Assembly (NCBI GenBank): GCA_963971535.1
Contig: OZ020585.1
Location: 157,490,915-157,554,914 of the forward strand
Direction: 5' to 3'
DNA length: 64,000 nt
Source of the DNA: Notolepis coatsorum
Lineage: Eukaryota > Chordata > Actinopteri > Aulopiformes > Paralepididae
In this document: positions 44,302 to 55,197 of the stretch, in pieces
Layout: each line of letters begins with the position of its first letter
Position numbering within the stretch: the stretch's first letter is position 1
Notes under the pieces: model-generated
The model's database searches: none
The model's input: the letters and a program-made list of their open reading frames with translations, nothing else
Told to the model about the DNA's origin: nothing
Program-made: the position numbers and the translations under genes

Positions 44302-45445
44302 GAAAGCCTGGGGCGTAGTTTTCTGCTGCATGGCGTCCAGAGCGATACATGCCGACATAGTGGAAGACCTCTCGACCGAAGGTTTCCTAAAAACGTTCCA
44401 ACGCTTCACTGCATTGAGAGGCCATCCTAGGAAGCTCTGGTCCGATAAAGGAACTAATTTCATGGGAGCAAAGCCAGCGCTGGAAGAACTTTACAAGTTC
44501 CTAGCGAATATCGACAATAACAAGGTACAGAAGAAAGCCGCAGAGTCTGGAACAGATTGGACTTGGGTGTTCCACCCCGCTGACTCTCCTCATAGGAATG
44601 GTGCGGCTGAAGCAGCTGTGCGAGTATTGAAAAGAGCACTAAGCAGCATAGGCGAAGAAGGGAGCCTTACGGCCCTGGAGTTCCAAACCCTCCTATACCT
44701 AGCTGCCAATCTATCAAATGAGAGGCCTATTGGCGCCAAAGCCCAGCTTCGGGATGGCACCATTGAGGTCATCACCCCCAACACTCTCCTACTGGGACGT
44801 GCAAGGCCCCGTGGAGACCCCAGAGGTTTCGAGTCCGCTAGCTACCCCTTCGTCCGTCTGAGAGCAATCCAGATTGAAGTGGACAGGTTCTGGAAACGAT
44901 GGAGCCAACTGGCGGGAGCAGAACTCTTCGTCTGTAAGAAGTGGCACATTCCCACTAGGAATGTTGCTAAAGTAGACCTGGTCTGGCTTGCGGACCAGAA
45001 CGCACTCAGAGGCCAGTTTCGACTGGGCCAAGTGATAAAGACTCACCCTGACCCAAAGGGTGTCATCAGAGACGTGGAAGTAAGGACTTGCCATAGCCTT
45101 CCCGTTACCGCCGGTCATCCCAAGCGTGATCGTCACGTCGGGGTGTGCCCTACCACCGTCCTCCACAGGGACGTCAGGAGGTACCTTTCGAGGAACAATG
45201 ACCAAAAAAGGGCGTCGAAAGTCGCCTGTTTCTGGCACAAAGGACGTCGAAAGTCGCCTGTTTCTGGCACAAAGGACGTCGAAAGTGGCCTGTTTCTGGC
45301 ACAGAGAAGGACGTCGAAAGTCGCCTGTTTCTGGCACAAAGGACGTCGAAAGTCGCCTGTTTCTGGCACAAGGAAGGACGTCGAAAGTCGCCTGTTTCTG
45401 GCACAAAGAAGGACGTCGAAAGTCGTCTGTTTCTGGCAGGATTGA
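44135..45445 (+). pseudogene. BEL/Pao 1 integrase core and DUF5641 with repeat-encoded C-terminus
   Basis: DDE integrase: Asp in TTVDLFGPY, Asp in WSDKGTNFMG and Glu in RNGAAEAAVR are all present. DUF5641-type tail (VDLVWLADQN, LGQVIKTHPDPKGVIRDVEV). From about 45,205 the frame runs into seven tandem units of 31-36 bp encoding variants of SKVACFWHK and RRKSPVSGT, and stops at 45,443-45,445. The repeat-encoded tail is not part of the usual protein. Confidence 0.85.
45205..45445. repeat. 31-36-bp tandem repeat at the end of BEL/Pao 1 pol
   Basis: Seven units of GTCGAAAGTCGCCTGTTTCT plus GGCACAAAGGAC with small insertions. All three + strand frames and the minus frames stay open through much of it, so open frames here are not evidence of coding. 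Confidence 0.95.
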
Positions 45446-45637
45446 GGACGTCAAGAGTCATCCGTTGCCGACATAACCCGCGTAGTTTTCGCGGGAGCCG
45501 CTTGTGCTACCACCGTAAATGCGGCATACTTTAATTCTTCGTGCCCCTGTAAAGAAATAATAATAATATAGACCGGGAACACTTTGTATAGTTTGGATAG
45601 TTTTATGAGCCTGACGTTCAGAAAACTAAGTGGGAGG

Positions 45638-46547
45638 TGGAGAATTATCCGACGTCCAATATGTTTATCATTATTATCCTTCATTATTATCATAAGTAAC
45701 ATTTATTGTATGCATTTATTGCATGCGTTAGTTATTATCTGGTGCCGCCTAGTGGACGCACTTTGGAACACGTATTGTGACTCTGGACAGGTAAGCTGTC
45801 TCTGCGCCTGCGAGTCGCGCTATTTAAGTGACACTCTTAGCCCTAGGCTGTAAGGTGAAAAGCCCTGTGGGCGAACTCTGACTGGTCAACGGTACGGTAC
45901 GTTGCATTGGATGCGCCGTTAATATCCGCATTTATCTCTTGTTTCATATATCTAGTTACTAATTAATGCTGTTTGTTTCCTTTCCTTTGTATAGGTAAAT
46001 AATCTGACTGTATCGTCTACTGACTACTGACTAACGTCTGATTGTACGCTATCGACTCTGTATCGTCTACTGACGTTTGAATGACTAAACGCTGATTGCC
46101 TACTGACTAACGTCTGACTAACTGTAACCTGGCTACTGCTGACTAACGTCTGACTAACTGTAACCTGGCTACTGCTGGCTAAACGTCTGGCTACACTATC
46201 AAGTACTGGCGGTTGCTAATTGCAACCTAACTATCAACAAACTATTATCATCGTCGACTTGGTTGAACATTACCAAATGCCATATCGACCTTTACTGACA
46301 TTATCCACTAATGCTTGAATGCAAGCTGCTACTAACTATCAGCTACAAGCTAACCGCTTGTTTAATTGGCCACCTGGTGATTATTGCAACGAGTAGTAAT
46401 TGGATGTTGGACATTGAAGTCCAAATAAACGAACATTCTTACAAAGTCCGAATTGTTTCACTGGTTTAATTATAAGTAATTCGCCCACACCCTTCCAAGG
46501 GGGACATCTAGTTGACTCATTGACTGAGACTGCTAGATAATTGGACA
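45638..46547 (+). repeat. 3' LTR of BEL/Pao 1
   Basis: Preceded by the polypurine tract GTGGGAGG (45,630-45,637). Ends ATAATTGGACA, then CTTAC. Confidence 0.92.
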
Positions 46548-46733
46548 CTTACCTTTATGTAAAGTCATCTACTAGTAAACTATCAGTCTTACCTTTATGT
46601 AAAGTCATCTACTAGTAAACTATCAGTCTTACCTTTATGTAAAGTAATCTACTAGTAAACTATCAGTCTTACCTCTATGTAAAGTCATCTATTAGTAAAC
46701 TATCAGTCTTACCTTTATGTAAAGTAATCTACT
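46548..46733. repeat. 40-bp tandem array, right part
   Basis: Continuation of 34,965-35,172, beginning with the CTTAC duplication. It is cut at 46,733 by the 5' LTR of BEL/Pao 2. Confidence 0.92.
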
Positions 46734-47949
46734 TGTTACAAAGGGTCAGATTAAACCGAATATATATATTTATTGCCTGAGATCCCATGTATAATATTTG
46801 TATATCGTTTGATATCCCTTGTATATTCTTTGTACATATATACGGAATATCCCTTTACCTGGTACAGGACAGACCATGATATTCGTTCTCCTATTGGAAG
46901 CGATCCCCTGGCGCCAGTGACTTACCCCCTAGAGCTGACTTGAAAGGTGCCGACGAACATGTCCCAACTAGCCCCGGTTCCGCGTAGGAATACGGCTACC
47001 GAAATACGAATGGCACTATTTGTCCACCGTACATATAAATAGGGCGCAAGAAATGTAGAATTCCTCTTAGTCCCTTGTTCCGTTCAGTCTCGTTCAGTTC
47101 CAGTTATCCAAGTGACGTCTCTCCCCACTACGCAACGTGGGCAGAATAGGGCTCGCATTGCCCCAAGATAGAGTCTCGTGTTATCCTAATACGTTTGTTT
47201 AACGTATCGTTCGCTCCTTACTAGTAAAAGCCTTCATTACGAGTCAAAGACCACGTGAAGTGGGTAATTGTGTGTCTACATAAGAACACTTATTGCCGCG
47301 TGCTAATAAGGATAGTAGTAACGTCAAGTTCAACTGTGCACTACCGCGCACCACGGAGGATATCTACACCGGACCAGCAGAGCCACTTTCCGGCAAGGAT
47401 TATTATTCTTCATTCTTCACCAAGCTGCTGGAGCAGAGAACCGCCTACCCCGCTGCTACTGTGGGATCTACGCCTGCCCGTGGGGACATCACTCGAGCCC
47501 GTCTCTGTCGTACCAGAGGCTCCACGGCTTTCATCTGCGCGGCGCGCGCCCTGGGACCAGGCTGCCTTTCCCCGCTGACCCAGGGGTGATATCGCCTCCG
47601 TGGACCATTGACCTTCATAGAGCATTGCCTCCCCCTGCTGGCTTACAACCGGTAGTACACCCCCCCTTCCCAGAATATCCCTAGATCTAAGTCCTAACAT
47701 TCATTATTGATTTGCCTGCACATTCTTTGCCTTATAAGCGCATCTAAAGTGAACAAAGTAATGTAATATCATATTCTTAATGTAATAAATATTCTAAATT
47801 AGTATTTGTGTGGAAACCGTGTTATTGTGGAAGTGTTCTAATCTGATATACCTTTGTACGGTATTGGCCAGTAATGTACATAGACGGTAGTAGTTTAATG
47901 ATACTAATACTTGATTAATACAGTCAGGGAATTGTACCCCTCAGTTACA
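46734..47949 (+). repeat. 5' LTR of BEL/Pao 2
   Basis: 1,216 bp, starting TGTTACAAAGGG and ending CAGTTACA. Promoter-like ACATATAAATAGGGCGC near 47,030. Frames of 80-107 codons within it have no recognisable motif. Confidence 0.9.
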
Positions 47950-47951
47950 AT

Positions 47952-47965
47952 TGGTCCTTCGAGCC
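47952..47965 (+). other. Primer-binding site of BEL/Pao 2 (tRNA-Tyr type)
   Basis: TGGTCCTTCGAGCC, two bases after the LTR, complementary to the 3' end of tRNA-Tyr. It then reads CCCGGA where the tRNA complement would need GGA. Confidence 0.7.
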
Positions 47966-48009
47966 CCGGATAATAATTAGCGTAATATTAATATAATATT
48001 AATATTGAC

Positions 48010-49403
48010 ATGGCCGATGACGAACACTCCACAAACGGTTCTCCTAAGCTAGATCGCCCGCAGCGCAGACGGCAGCCACCTCCCTATCTAGAGGCATACG
48101 CTGTCAGTCCAATACCTAGCTTTAAAGGGAAGTTAAACGCGGAAAAAGTAGAAAGTAAAATTATGTCCGACCCTAACAACCAGGCTACCCCGCCAACAGA
48201 GGCCCTAGTGGGTTCTAATGTAACTGACCAAGCTCACGGTGGGGACCAGGAGGGAACTGACACGACTTTACCCCCAGACAATACCGAAGAAATAGTCCCC
48301 GATCAGCTCCGGGAGGAAGACAACCCTAAAGAGACGCGCACCCAGGAGACGGATCTCCTCGGTACGCAACAGGAGAACGGATCTCCAACAAGTACTGCCG
48401 GGAGCCGATCGCCCCGAACAGCGTCTTCCCCCAGCGAGGCGGACAAGATGCTGGCGCAGGCACTCATCGCCACCCTGGCAGCCTCCACCGAACGCGATCG
48501 ACTTCAAGCGCAACAGACGTGCGAGCGCGAACATTTTGCAGGCGAGCGAGAGCGCTTCCAGGCGCAACAAAGGAGTGAAGACGACCGAATAAGACTGGAG
48601 ACCAGACGCCTCCAGACAGAAGAGAACATTGAGAGAAGCCGCGCCGACGTCGCAAATGCACAGCTCCACGCCGCCCATGCCAGCGCCAATGCCCAGCGCA
48701 ACGTCGCCAACGCACAGCGCGACGCTGCCCAGGCCAGCGCCAATGCGCAGCGCGACATCGCCAATGCCCAGCGCGAAGCCGCGCGCGACGCAGCCCATGC
48801 CCGGCGCGAGGCAGAGCGCGACCGGCTGCAGGCGGAGCTGATGGACAAACTGGTTGCCATGGCGACACCCCCTCACTCCGCACGGAGCTCCCAGAGATCG
48901 TCAAGACATGGGTCTAGGACACATTCCCCTACCCGACGAAGCGACCCGGGACCCCGCCTACAGGATCATGTCCACGTCTCCGAACCCCCTCCCCGGCCGG
49001 TCCATACGAGACCCAGCAACCGGGAAGAATCGGACCACGCCGAGAGACTGAACAGAAGACTCCAGGTCCTAGCAGAGGGAGAGGAGGAGGAGGAGGAGGA
49101 GGAGTGTCAAGCCGACCAGCAGCAACGTGCTCTGGCCCAGGAGGCCCAGTACAGCCCCGACCAGCAGCAACGTACTCAGGACCAGGAGGTCCAGTACAGC
49201 CCAGAAGTCAGCCCCGAGGCCCTGCGCTACAAACCCCCGACTCAACTCACGGGTGAGTTTGACGCACCGTCAGCCCCGAGGAACAGCACCTGGGTACCCG
49301 ACCTTCGGTACCCACCAAGTACCAGCCCAAGACGACACGCAAGAGGAGACTCGCCGAGGAGGCCTCTCCCCCAACGCTCACCGATGTGCCAGTCATCCAT
49401 GAC
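48010..49403 (+). CDS. gag: BEL/Pao 2 Gag, N-terminal part (interrupted by Gmr1)
   Basis: Starts MADDEHSTNGSPKLDRPQRR. A long highly charged Ala/Arg/Gln/Glu helix (about residues 150-280, with near-repeats of ANAQRDAAQASANAQRD) is a predicted coiled coil. Then come basic and acidic runs (EEEEEEEE near residue 360). At codon TCC-ATG-AC it is broken by the Gmr1 LTR; the frame resumes at 56,218. The frame running on into the LTR to 49,545 is an artefact. Confidence 0.85.
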
Positions 49404-50142
49404 TGTTACATCCCAATGTATATATTCCCCAGTGTGTGTCTCCATGTGTGTGTGTTCTCCATTTTGTTTCCTCCCTCCAGCCATTGTTCCCTTCCCCATT
49501 GGTCCCTGCCAGGCCAATCCTTCCATTATTGCAACACAGCAGTGATTGGTGGATGGCTTTCCAGACTCCAACACTCAATCCACACCACCCAATCATGGAT
49601 CACCCCACACCTGTTAAAACATGGCTTCTCACTTCAGTCTCTCTCTCTCTCTGGCATGAGGCTAGGCCTTGTGATTTTGGTAAACCTGTAACTTTGACAG
49701 TATTGCATTTCGTTTATTGGCCTTTGGTGCTTAGTAGTAATTTCCTTGTGTGTGTATGGCCACAGAGAGAGCATTGTTAGTTATAGTTTGTTTTTGTACA
49801 TATTCTGCTTTTGTTTCTGTATAATTAATGTGTTTTTCTCTCTTTCTCAGGAAGCACAGATGGGGTGAGCTGCCATTTCCTTTGGACATTGTTTTCTCCT
49901 GTTTTGGTTAGGTAAGAGTAGTTTAGGTAATGTAATCTCTTTTACCATAGATTAGATTGTGTTTATTTGGAGTATAGTGGTGTTTGTTTGTTGTTTTGGC
50001 CTGGGCTCACCCCTGAGCTACATGTGCTTCCTTTGCCTCTATTCAATAAATATCATTGTTGTTTACAAACCTGGTCCATCTTTTCTGTCAACCAACTGTT
50101 ATGTTACAGCCCTTTACCCTTAGACACACAGGGGTCGTAACA
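49404..50142 (+). repeat. 5' LTR of the Gmr1-type element
   Basis: Starts TGTTACATCCCAATG, ends GGGTCGTAACA. Contains CCAAT/ATTGG words near 49,480-49,600 and AATAAA at about 50,044. Confidence 0.95.
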
Positions 50143-50146
50143 TAAA

Positions 50147-50155
50147 TGGGGGCTC
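50147..50155 (+). other. Primer-binding site of the Gmr1-type element (tRNA-Pro-like)
   Basis: TGGGGGCTC, four bases after the LTR, complementary to the 3' end of tRNA-Pro for 9 nt; the match then weakens. Confidence 0.55.
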
Positions 50156-50277
50156 TGCCTGGATCTTGTAACCCGTGTTCAATTGTTGGTTGATGGATTT
50201 GGTGAACTGTGTTTGTTTACACTTGTATAGTTATTAATTAATTTGTGTAAAAATGGAATTTGTGTAAGAAAAAAATA

Positions 50278-51702
50278 ATGGCAGTTAGTACTTTTGATCT
50301 GGGGAAATTCTTGAGCAATCCTACTTGGGAAGCGCTAGATAGCTGCCGCAAGGCAGACTTAGTGGAGATTGCCACACATTTTAAACTCTCGGTTCAACAA
50401 AAGCATCTTAAGCAGGATATCAGGTGTCTTGTGGTAGATAAGCTGTTGGAGCAGGGGACGCTTGTTTTACCTGCGGTCTCTGATGAACATGCAAGTCCTC
50501 CTGGTGAACCTACGGAAGCACCGCCTTCTGAGGAGCAAGCCCAGGGTGCTGAAAAGGCAGGTGTGAACGTCACGTTGCCACATTTTCACTTGCCCTCTCC
50601 TGTGTCAACTGGGTCTCGAGAAGGGGCCCAGGTCAAGGTTAGAATAGCACGTCTCCAGATGGAGGCTCAGGAGAAGGCACAAGCACGTGAGGCGGAGTGT
50701 CGGCTTCGTAGAATGGAGCTTGAGGCAGAAAATGAAAGGGCTGTTAACATTCGTAGGTTGGAGCTTGAGCATGAAGTGGAAAAAGTGCTCAGACTGCGGA
50801 AGTTGGAGCTGGAAGTCCTAAGGAGTGAATCCAACTATGCTACACCGACTCCTCCACAAGGCCCGGGTATGTCCTCCTCCACAGCTTATTCATCACACAC
50901 TTTTGATATAAGTAAACACATTGCTTTGGTGCCTCCGTTCCGAGAGACAGAAGTTGATACTTATTTTAATGTGTTTGAGCGTATTGCTGCTTCATTGCGC
51001 TGGCCAAGAGAGGTCTGGCCTTTGTTGCTTCAATGCAAATTGACTGGTAAAGCCCAAGAGGTTTGTTCAACACTTTCCCTAGAAGATAGTCTATTGTATG
51101 ATACTGTGAAGGCTGCCATCCTTCGTGCATATGAGCTTGTGCCCGAAGCTTATAGGCAGAGGTTTCGCAGTCACAAGAGAGCTGTCAACCAGACCTTTGT
51201 AGAGTTTGCTAGAGAGAAGGGAACTCTCTTTGATAAATGGTGTGCAGCAAGCAAGGCCTCAGATCTTAACTCTCTCAGAGAACTCATTCTAGTAGAAGAG
51301 TTTAAGAATCGTTTGCCAGAGCGTATTGTAATTTACCTGAGTGAGCAGAAAGTGTCCACTCTGCAGCAAGCTGCTGTATTAGCTGATGAGTTTGTGCTAA
51401 CCCATAAAACTGTGTTTGTAGATAGGCGTGACTCGTTTCTCCCCCATGATTTCTCTCAGAGACCTTCTGTCCCCAACCATTCAGAATTCACACACCCCCG
51501 ACCAAAAATGTCACCTCCACGCTCAAAAGAGGAGCGGACATGTTACTACTGTCATAAATCTGGTCATGTTATTTCTGACTGTTTAACATTGAAACGTAAG
51601 CAACAACCGTCCTCTCAGAACTTTAGACAACCCAAAGGGGTTGGTCTGATTAAAATGGCACCTGATTCCGATCAACAGATGCACAATGATCAGGATCCAT
51701 AG
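50278..51702 (+). CDS. gag: Gmr1-type Gag with SCAN-like capsid
   Basis: 474 codons from the ATG at 50,278 (MAVSTFDLGKFLSNPTWEAL). A SAP-like helical N-terminus (about residues 15-60) is followed by a Glu/Arg coiled coil (about 125-190), a capsid domain (about 215-390; FRSHKRAVNQTFVEF, LRELILVEEFKNRLPERI) whose C-terminal half resembles the vertebrate SCAN domain, and one CCHC knuckle (CYYCHKSGHVISDC). It ends in a UAG at 51,700-51,702, and pol continues in the same frame. Confidence 0.93.
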   Translation: MAVSTFDLGKFLSNPTWEALDSCRKADLVEIATHFKLSVQQKHLKQDIRCLVVDKLLEQGTLVLPAVSDEHASPPGEPTEAPPSEEQAQGAEKAGVNVTLPHFHLPSPVSTGSREGAQVKVRIARLQMEAQEKAQAREAECRLRRMELEAENERAVNIRRLELEHEVEKVLRLRKLELEVLRSESNYATPTPPQGPGMSSSTAYSSHTFDISKHIALVPPFRETEVDTYFNVFERIAASLRWPREVWPLLLQCKLTGKAQEVCSTLSLEDSLLYDTVKAAILRAYELVPEAYRQRFRSHKRAVNQTFVEFAREKGTLFDKWCAASKASDLNSLRELILVEEFKNRLPERIVIYLSEQKVSTLQQAAVLADEFVLTHKTVFVDRRDSFLPHDFSQRPSVPNHSEFTHPRPKMSPPRSKEERTCYYCHKSGHVISDCLTLKRKQQPSSQNFRQPKGVGLIKMAPDSDQQMHNDQDP

Positions 51703-54700
51703 ATCATCATAGATGTTCTCGATCCTTGTTTCAGGCCATTTACTTCCAAGGGTTTAGTTTCCTTGACAGGGGATCCAAAAGATCAGTGTACAGTTCAGAT
51801 CTTACGAGATACTGGAGCCTCACAATCCTTTATCCTCTCTGATGTACTACCTCTGTCTGAGAAATCTTCCTGTGGTTCTAGTGTCCTAGTTCAAGGTATT
51901 GAGATGGGTTTCGTGCCAGCCCCGTTACACTGTATTCATGTACAATCTGATTTGGTCACTGGTTTCTTTAAGATAGGGGTGAGACCTTCCTTGCCAGTTA
52001 AAGGCATTTCCTTTATCATGGGAAATGATTTAGCTGGAGGACAGGTGAACGCTGTGCTGGAAGTGTTGGATCACCCAGACACAGATTATCTGCCTGATGA
52101 CTTGTCACAGAACTTCCCTGAAGTTTTTTCTGCAAGTGTTGTCACTCGGGCTCAATTGAAAAAGAGAGGTGATGAAATTAATTTGTCTGACTCTGTTTTT
52201 GCTTCAGCCTTTGTCAGGGAGGAGTTGCTGGCTCCAACTTCTGATACCGCTGACAAACCACCGACTCATAGTAAGGTACCCCCACAGACAACTGTAACTA
52301 GTTCAGACGCATTGAAGTTACCCGTTACTCGTGAAATGCTAATTACTGCCCAGAAGGCTGACCCTTCTCTTGCAAAATGTTTCTCTTCTCTTGAAATAGA
52401 ACAGAGGAGAGAGTTGCATTCTTATTTTGTGGATGAAGGAGTTTTGATGCGTACATGGAGGTCCCATGGTACTAGACTGGCAGAGCATGCACAATCGGAG
52501 ATAGGGCTACCAGATCAGGTACCAGACTGGAGCATTGTTTATCAGATTGTTGTCCCTGCAGTTTATCGTCAGCATGTACTGTTCTTGGCCCATGACCACC
52601 CTTGGTCTGGACACTTGGGAGTCACTAAAACATACAACAGAATACTTCAACATTTCTTTTGGCCCGGTTTGAAGTCCGATGTAGCACAGTACTGTCGTAC
52701 CTGTAGTACTTGTCAGATCACCGGAAAGCCAAACCATGTAATTCCACCTGCTCCCCTCTGTCCTATACCAGCGGTCGGTGAACCATTTGAACATGTCATA
52801 GTTGACTGTGTTGGTCCGTTGCCAAGGACCAAAGCCGGCAATCAGTTTTTGTTGACAATAATGTGTACCGCCACCCGTTTCCCTGAGGCTATCCCTCTTC
52901 GCAGAATTACAGCGCCTGTAATAATTAAGGCTTTGACGAAGTTCTTCTCCACGTTTGGACTGCCTAAGGTAGTACAAACGGACCAAGGCACCAACTTCCT
53001 GTCTAGGTTATTTGAGCAAGTGTTACAGTCCCTGGGTATCCGACATATAGTGTCCAGTGCCTACCACCCTGAAACTCAGGGGGCTCTAGAACGTTGGCAT
53101 CAGACCTTAAAGTCCATGCTGCGTAAATATTGCTTAGACACAGAGAAAGATTGGGATGAGGGTGTCCCCCTTGTTCTATTTGCTGCACGAGAGACCATAC
53201 AGGAGTCTCTTGGTTTCAGTCCTGCTGAGCTCGTTTTTGGGCACACTGTTAGAGGGCCTCTGAAAGTTCTTAAAGAACGGTTCATGTCAAAGGGTGCCAG
53301 CACACCCATTAATGTTCTAGATTTTGTTAGCCAGTTTCGAGAGCGACTGCATCAGGCGTGCTCTCTCGCAAAAGAAGCGCTCTCTTCTTCCCAGAAAACT
53401 ATGAAACGGCACTATGACGAGAAAGCTGTTTCTCGATCTTTCCAGCCAGGTGATAAGGTCCTAGTCCTGTTACCTATCCTTGGTTCTGCTCTTTCCGCTC
53501 GTTTTTCCGGACCATATGCAATAGACAAGAAAATAAGTGATACAGACTATGTAGTTCGCACCCCTGATCGTAAACGTCACTCTCGTGTTTGCCACATCAA
53601 TATGCTTAAACCATATTTTTCCAGAGATAGTGTGCAGGTGAAGACCTCAGACCAGACAGCCGGACTGGCCGTCTCTGCTGTTGCCTCAACTCCAATAGTT
53701 CCGGACTCTCCTGACGTTAGTGGTGAGGATGTAGATGGCTTGGAGTTGCGCAATGCAGCCCATCAGGGTGCTAGATTGTCCAACACTGAGATGTTATTGA
53801 ACCTGCCCACTCACTTAGCACACTTACCTGAGGAGCAGCGAGAGGACATCACAGATTTGATTCAGGCCTACCTGGCTCTGTTTGGTGATGTTCCCTCCTG
53901 TACTTCTGTATTGGCCCATGATATTAAAGTTAACAATGCTGTGCCTATCAAGCAACATGCATACCGTGTTAACATCACCAAGAGGGCCATGATGCAACAG
54001 GAGGTTGACTATTTGTTAAAACATGGTTTAGCCAAGCCAAGTTGCAGTCCCTGGAGTTCACCTTGCTTGTTAGCTCCCAAATCGGATGGAACTCCTAGAT
54101 TTTGTACTGATTTCCGAAAGGTAAATGCTGTCACCGTGCCTGATTCCTTCCCACTGCCCCGCATGGAAGATTGTATTGACAACCTTGGATCTGCCACCTA
54201 TGTTAGCAAACTAGATTTGTTAAAGGGTTACTGGCAGGTCCCTTTGACCCCCCGTGCCTCGGAAATCTCTGCGTTTGTTACTCCTGACAATTTTTTGCAA
54301 TATACTGTAATGCCTTTTGGAATGCGTAATGCCCCGGCCACTTTCCAGCGACTGGTGACCCTAGTCCTGGCTGGTGTTCCAAATTGTAATGCCTATCTCG
54401 ATGACCTGGTTGTCTATTCGACCAACTGGCGTGACCACATGACAACCTTGCAAACTGTCTTTGACCGCTTAGCTGGAGCCTCCCTGACCCTTAACCTTGC
54501 CAAGTGTGAGTTCGGCAAGGCTACGGTTACCTATCTTGGTAAGCAGGTAGGACAAGGCCAAGTGCGTCCGGTGGATGCAAAAATATCTGCAATCACAACT
54601 TTTCCAGTGCCTACTACTAGGCGGGAATTGCGTAGATTCCTTGGGATGGCTGGGTATTACCGTGGTTTTTGCCGGAACTTTTCTTCTGTCGTCACTTCTC

Positions 54701-55197
54701 TCACTAGCCTGTGTAGCCCGTCCAAACCATTCATTTGGACAGCTGATTGTCAAAAAGCATTTGATGGTGTTAAAGCTCTCTTATGCAGTTCCCCTGTTCT
54801 CTCTGCTCCAGATTTCTCCCTGCCGTTCCAGCTGGAGGTGGATGCCAGCGGGGTGGGAGCTGGAGGGGTGTTGTTACAGGAAGATCACGATGGTGTCAGT
54901 CACCCGGTTTGTTATTTCTCCCGGAAATTTAACATACATCAACTAAACTATTCCACTATTGAAAAGGAGACTTTGGCTATGTTGTATGCGTTGCAACATT
55001 TTGAGGTGTATGTCGGTTCGAGCGTATTACCAGTGGTAGTATACACCGACCACAACCCATTGGTTTTTCTGTCGCGGATGTACAACCACAATCGGCGCCT
55101 CATGCGTTGGGCGCTCATAGTGCAAAATTATAACCTCAGCATAAGGCATAAGAAGGGGTCTGATAATGTGTTGGCGGATGCTCTGTCTCGTAGTTGA
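51703..55197 (+). CDS. pol: Gmr1-type Pol polyprotein (PR-IN-RT-RH)
   Basis: Open from the codon after the gag UAG to 55,197; it is about 1,165 codons, with no ATG needed if read through. Protease (LRDTGAS near 51,805), integrase zinc finger (about 52,590-52,710), DDE core (Asp in VIVDCVGPLP near 52,800, Asp in QTDQGTNF near 52,980, Glu in GALERWHQ near 53,085), then RT (FRKVNAVTVPDSFPLPRMED; YLDD near 54,394) and RNase H (LEVDASGVGAGG near 54,835) ending LADALSRS. All expected catalytic residues are visible. The integrase-first order resembles Ty1/Copia, but the sequence type is Gypsy. Confidence 0.95.
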   Translation: MIIDVLDPCFRPFTSKGLVSLTGDPKDQCTVQILRDTGASQSFILSDVLPLSEKSSCGSSVLVQGIEMGFVPAPLHCIHVQSDLVTGFFKIGVRPSLPVKGISFIMGNDLAGGQVNAVLEVLDHPDTDYLPDDLSQNFPEVFSASVVTRAQLKKRGDEINLSDSVFASAFVREELLAPTSDTADKPPTHSKVPPQTTVTSSDALKLPVTREMLITAQKADPSLAKCFSSLEIEQRRELHSYFVDEGVLMRTWRSHGTRLAEHAQSEIGLPDQVPDWSIVYQIVVPAVYRQHVLFLAHDHPWSGHLGVTKTYNRILQHFFWPGLKSDVAQYCRTCSTCQITGKPNHVIPPAPLCPIPAVGEPFEHVIVDCVGPLPRTKAGNQFLLTIMCTATRFPEAIPLRRITAPVIIKALTKFFSTFGLPKVVQTDQGTNFLSRLFEQVLQSLGIRHIVSSAYHPETQGALERWHQTLKSMLRKYCLDTEKDWDEGVPLVLFAARETIQESLGFSPAELVFGHTVRGPLKVLKERFMSKGASTPINVLDFVSQFRERLHQACSLAKEALSSSQKTMKRHYDEKAVSRSFQPGDKVLVLLPILGSALSARFSGPYAIDKKISDTDYVVRTPDRKRHSRVCHINMLKPYFSRDSVQVKTSDQTAGLAVSAVASTPIVPDSPDVSGEDVDGLELRNAAHQGARLSNTEMLLNLPTHLAHLPEEQREDITDLIQAYLALFGDVPSCTSVLAHDIKVNNAVPIKQHAYRVNITKRAMMQQEVDYLLKHGLAKPSCSPWSSPCLLAPKSDGTPRFCTDFRKVNAVTVPDSFPLPRMEDCIDNLGSATYVSKLDLLKGYWQVPLTPRASEISAFVTPDNFLQYTVMPFGMRNAPATFQRLVTLVLAGVPNCNAYLDDLVVYSTNWRDHMTTLQTVFDRLAGASLTLNLAKCEFGKATVTYLGKQVGQGQVRPVDAKISAITTFPVPTTRRELRRFLGMAGYYRGFCRNFSSVVTSLTSLCSPSKPFIWTADCQKAFDGVKALLCSSPVLSAPDFSLPFQLEVDASGVGAGGVLLQEDHDGVSHPVCYFSRKFNIHQLNYSTIEKETLAMLYALQHFEVYVGSSVLPVVVYTDHNPLVFLSRMYNHNRRLMRWALIVQNYNLSIRHKKGSDNVLADALSRS

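Larger units (their letters stand above)
35173..46547 (+). mobile_element. BEL/Pao retrotransposon 1, full-length but degenerate
   Basis: 11,375 bp with LTRs at 35,173-36,081 and 45,638-46,547 and a perfect 5-bp target duplication CTTAC. The LTRs differ by roughly a dozen substitutions plus several short indels, so it is older than the two Gypsy elements. The internal part has a long satellite leader, then gag, protease, RT, RNase H and integrase blocks with several stops and frameshifts. Confidence 0.93.

Noticed and set aside
47255..47700. Frames of 96-107 codons in the BEL/Pao 2 LTR
   Set aside because: They lie in LTR sequence before the primer-binding site and show no domain.
48268..48904. 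Three minus-strand frames of 118-202 codons
   Set aside because: They are shadows of the Ala/Arg-rich coiled coil of BEL gag, whose biased codons keep all frames open.
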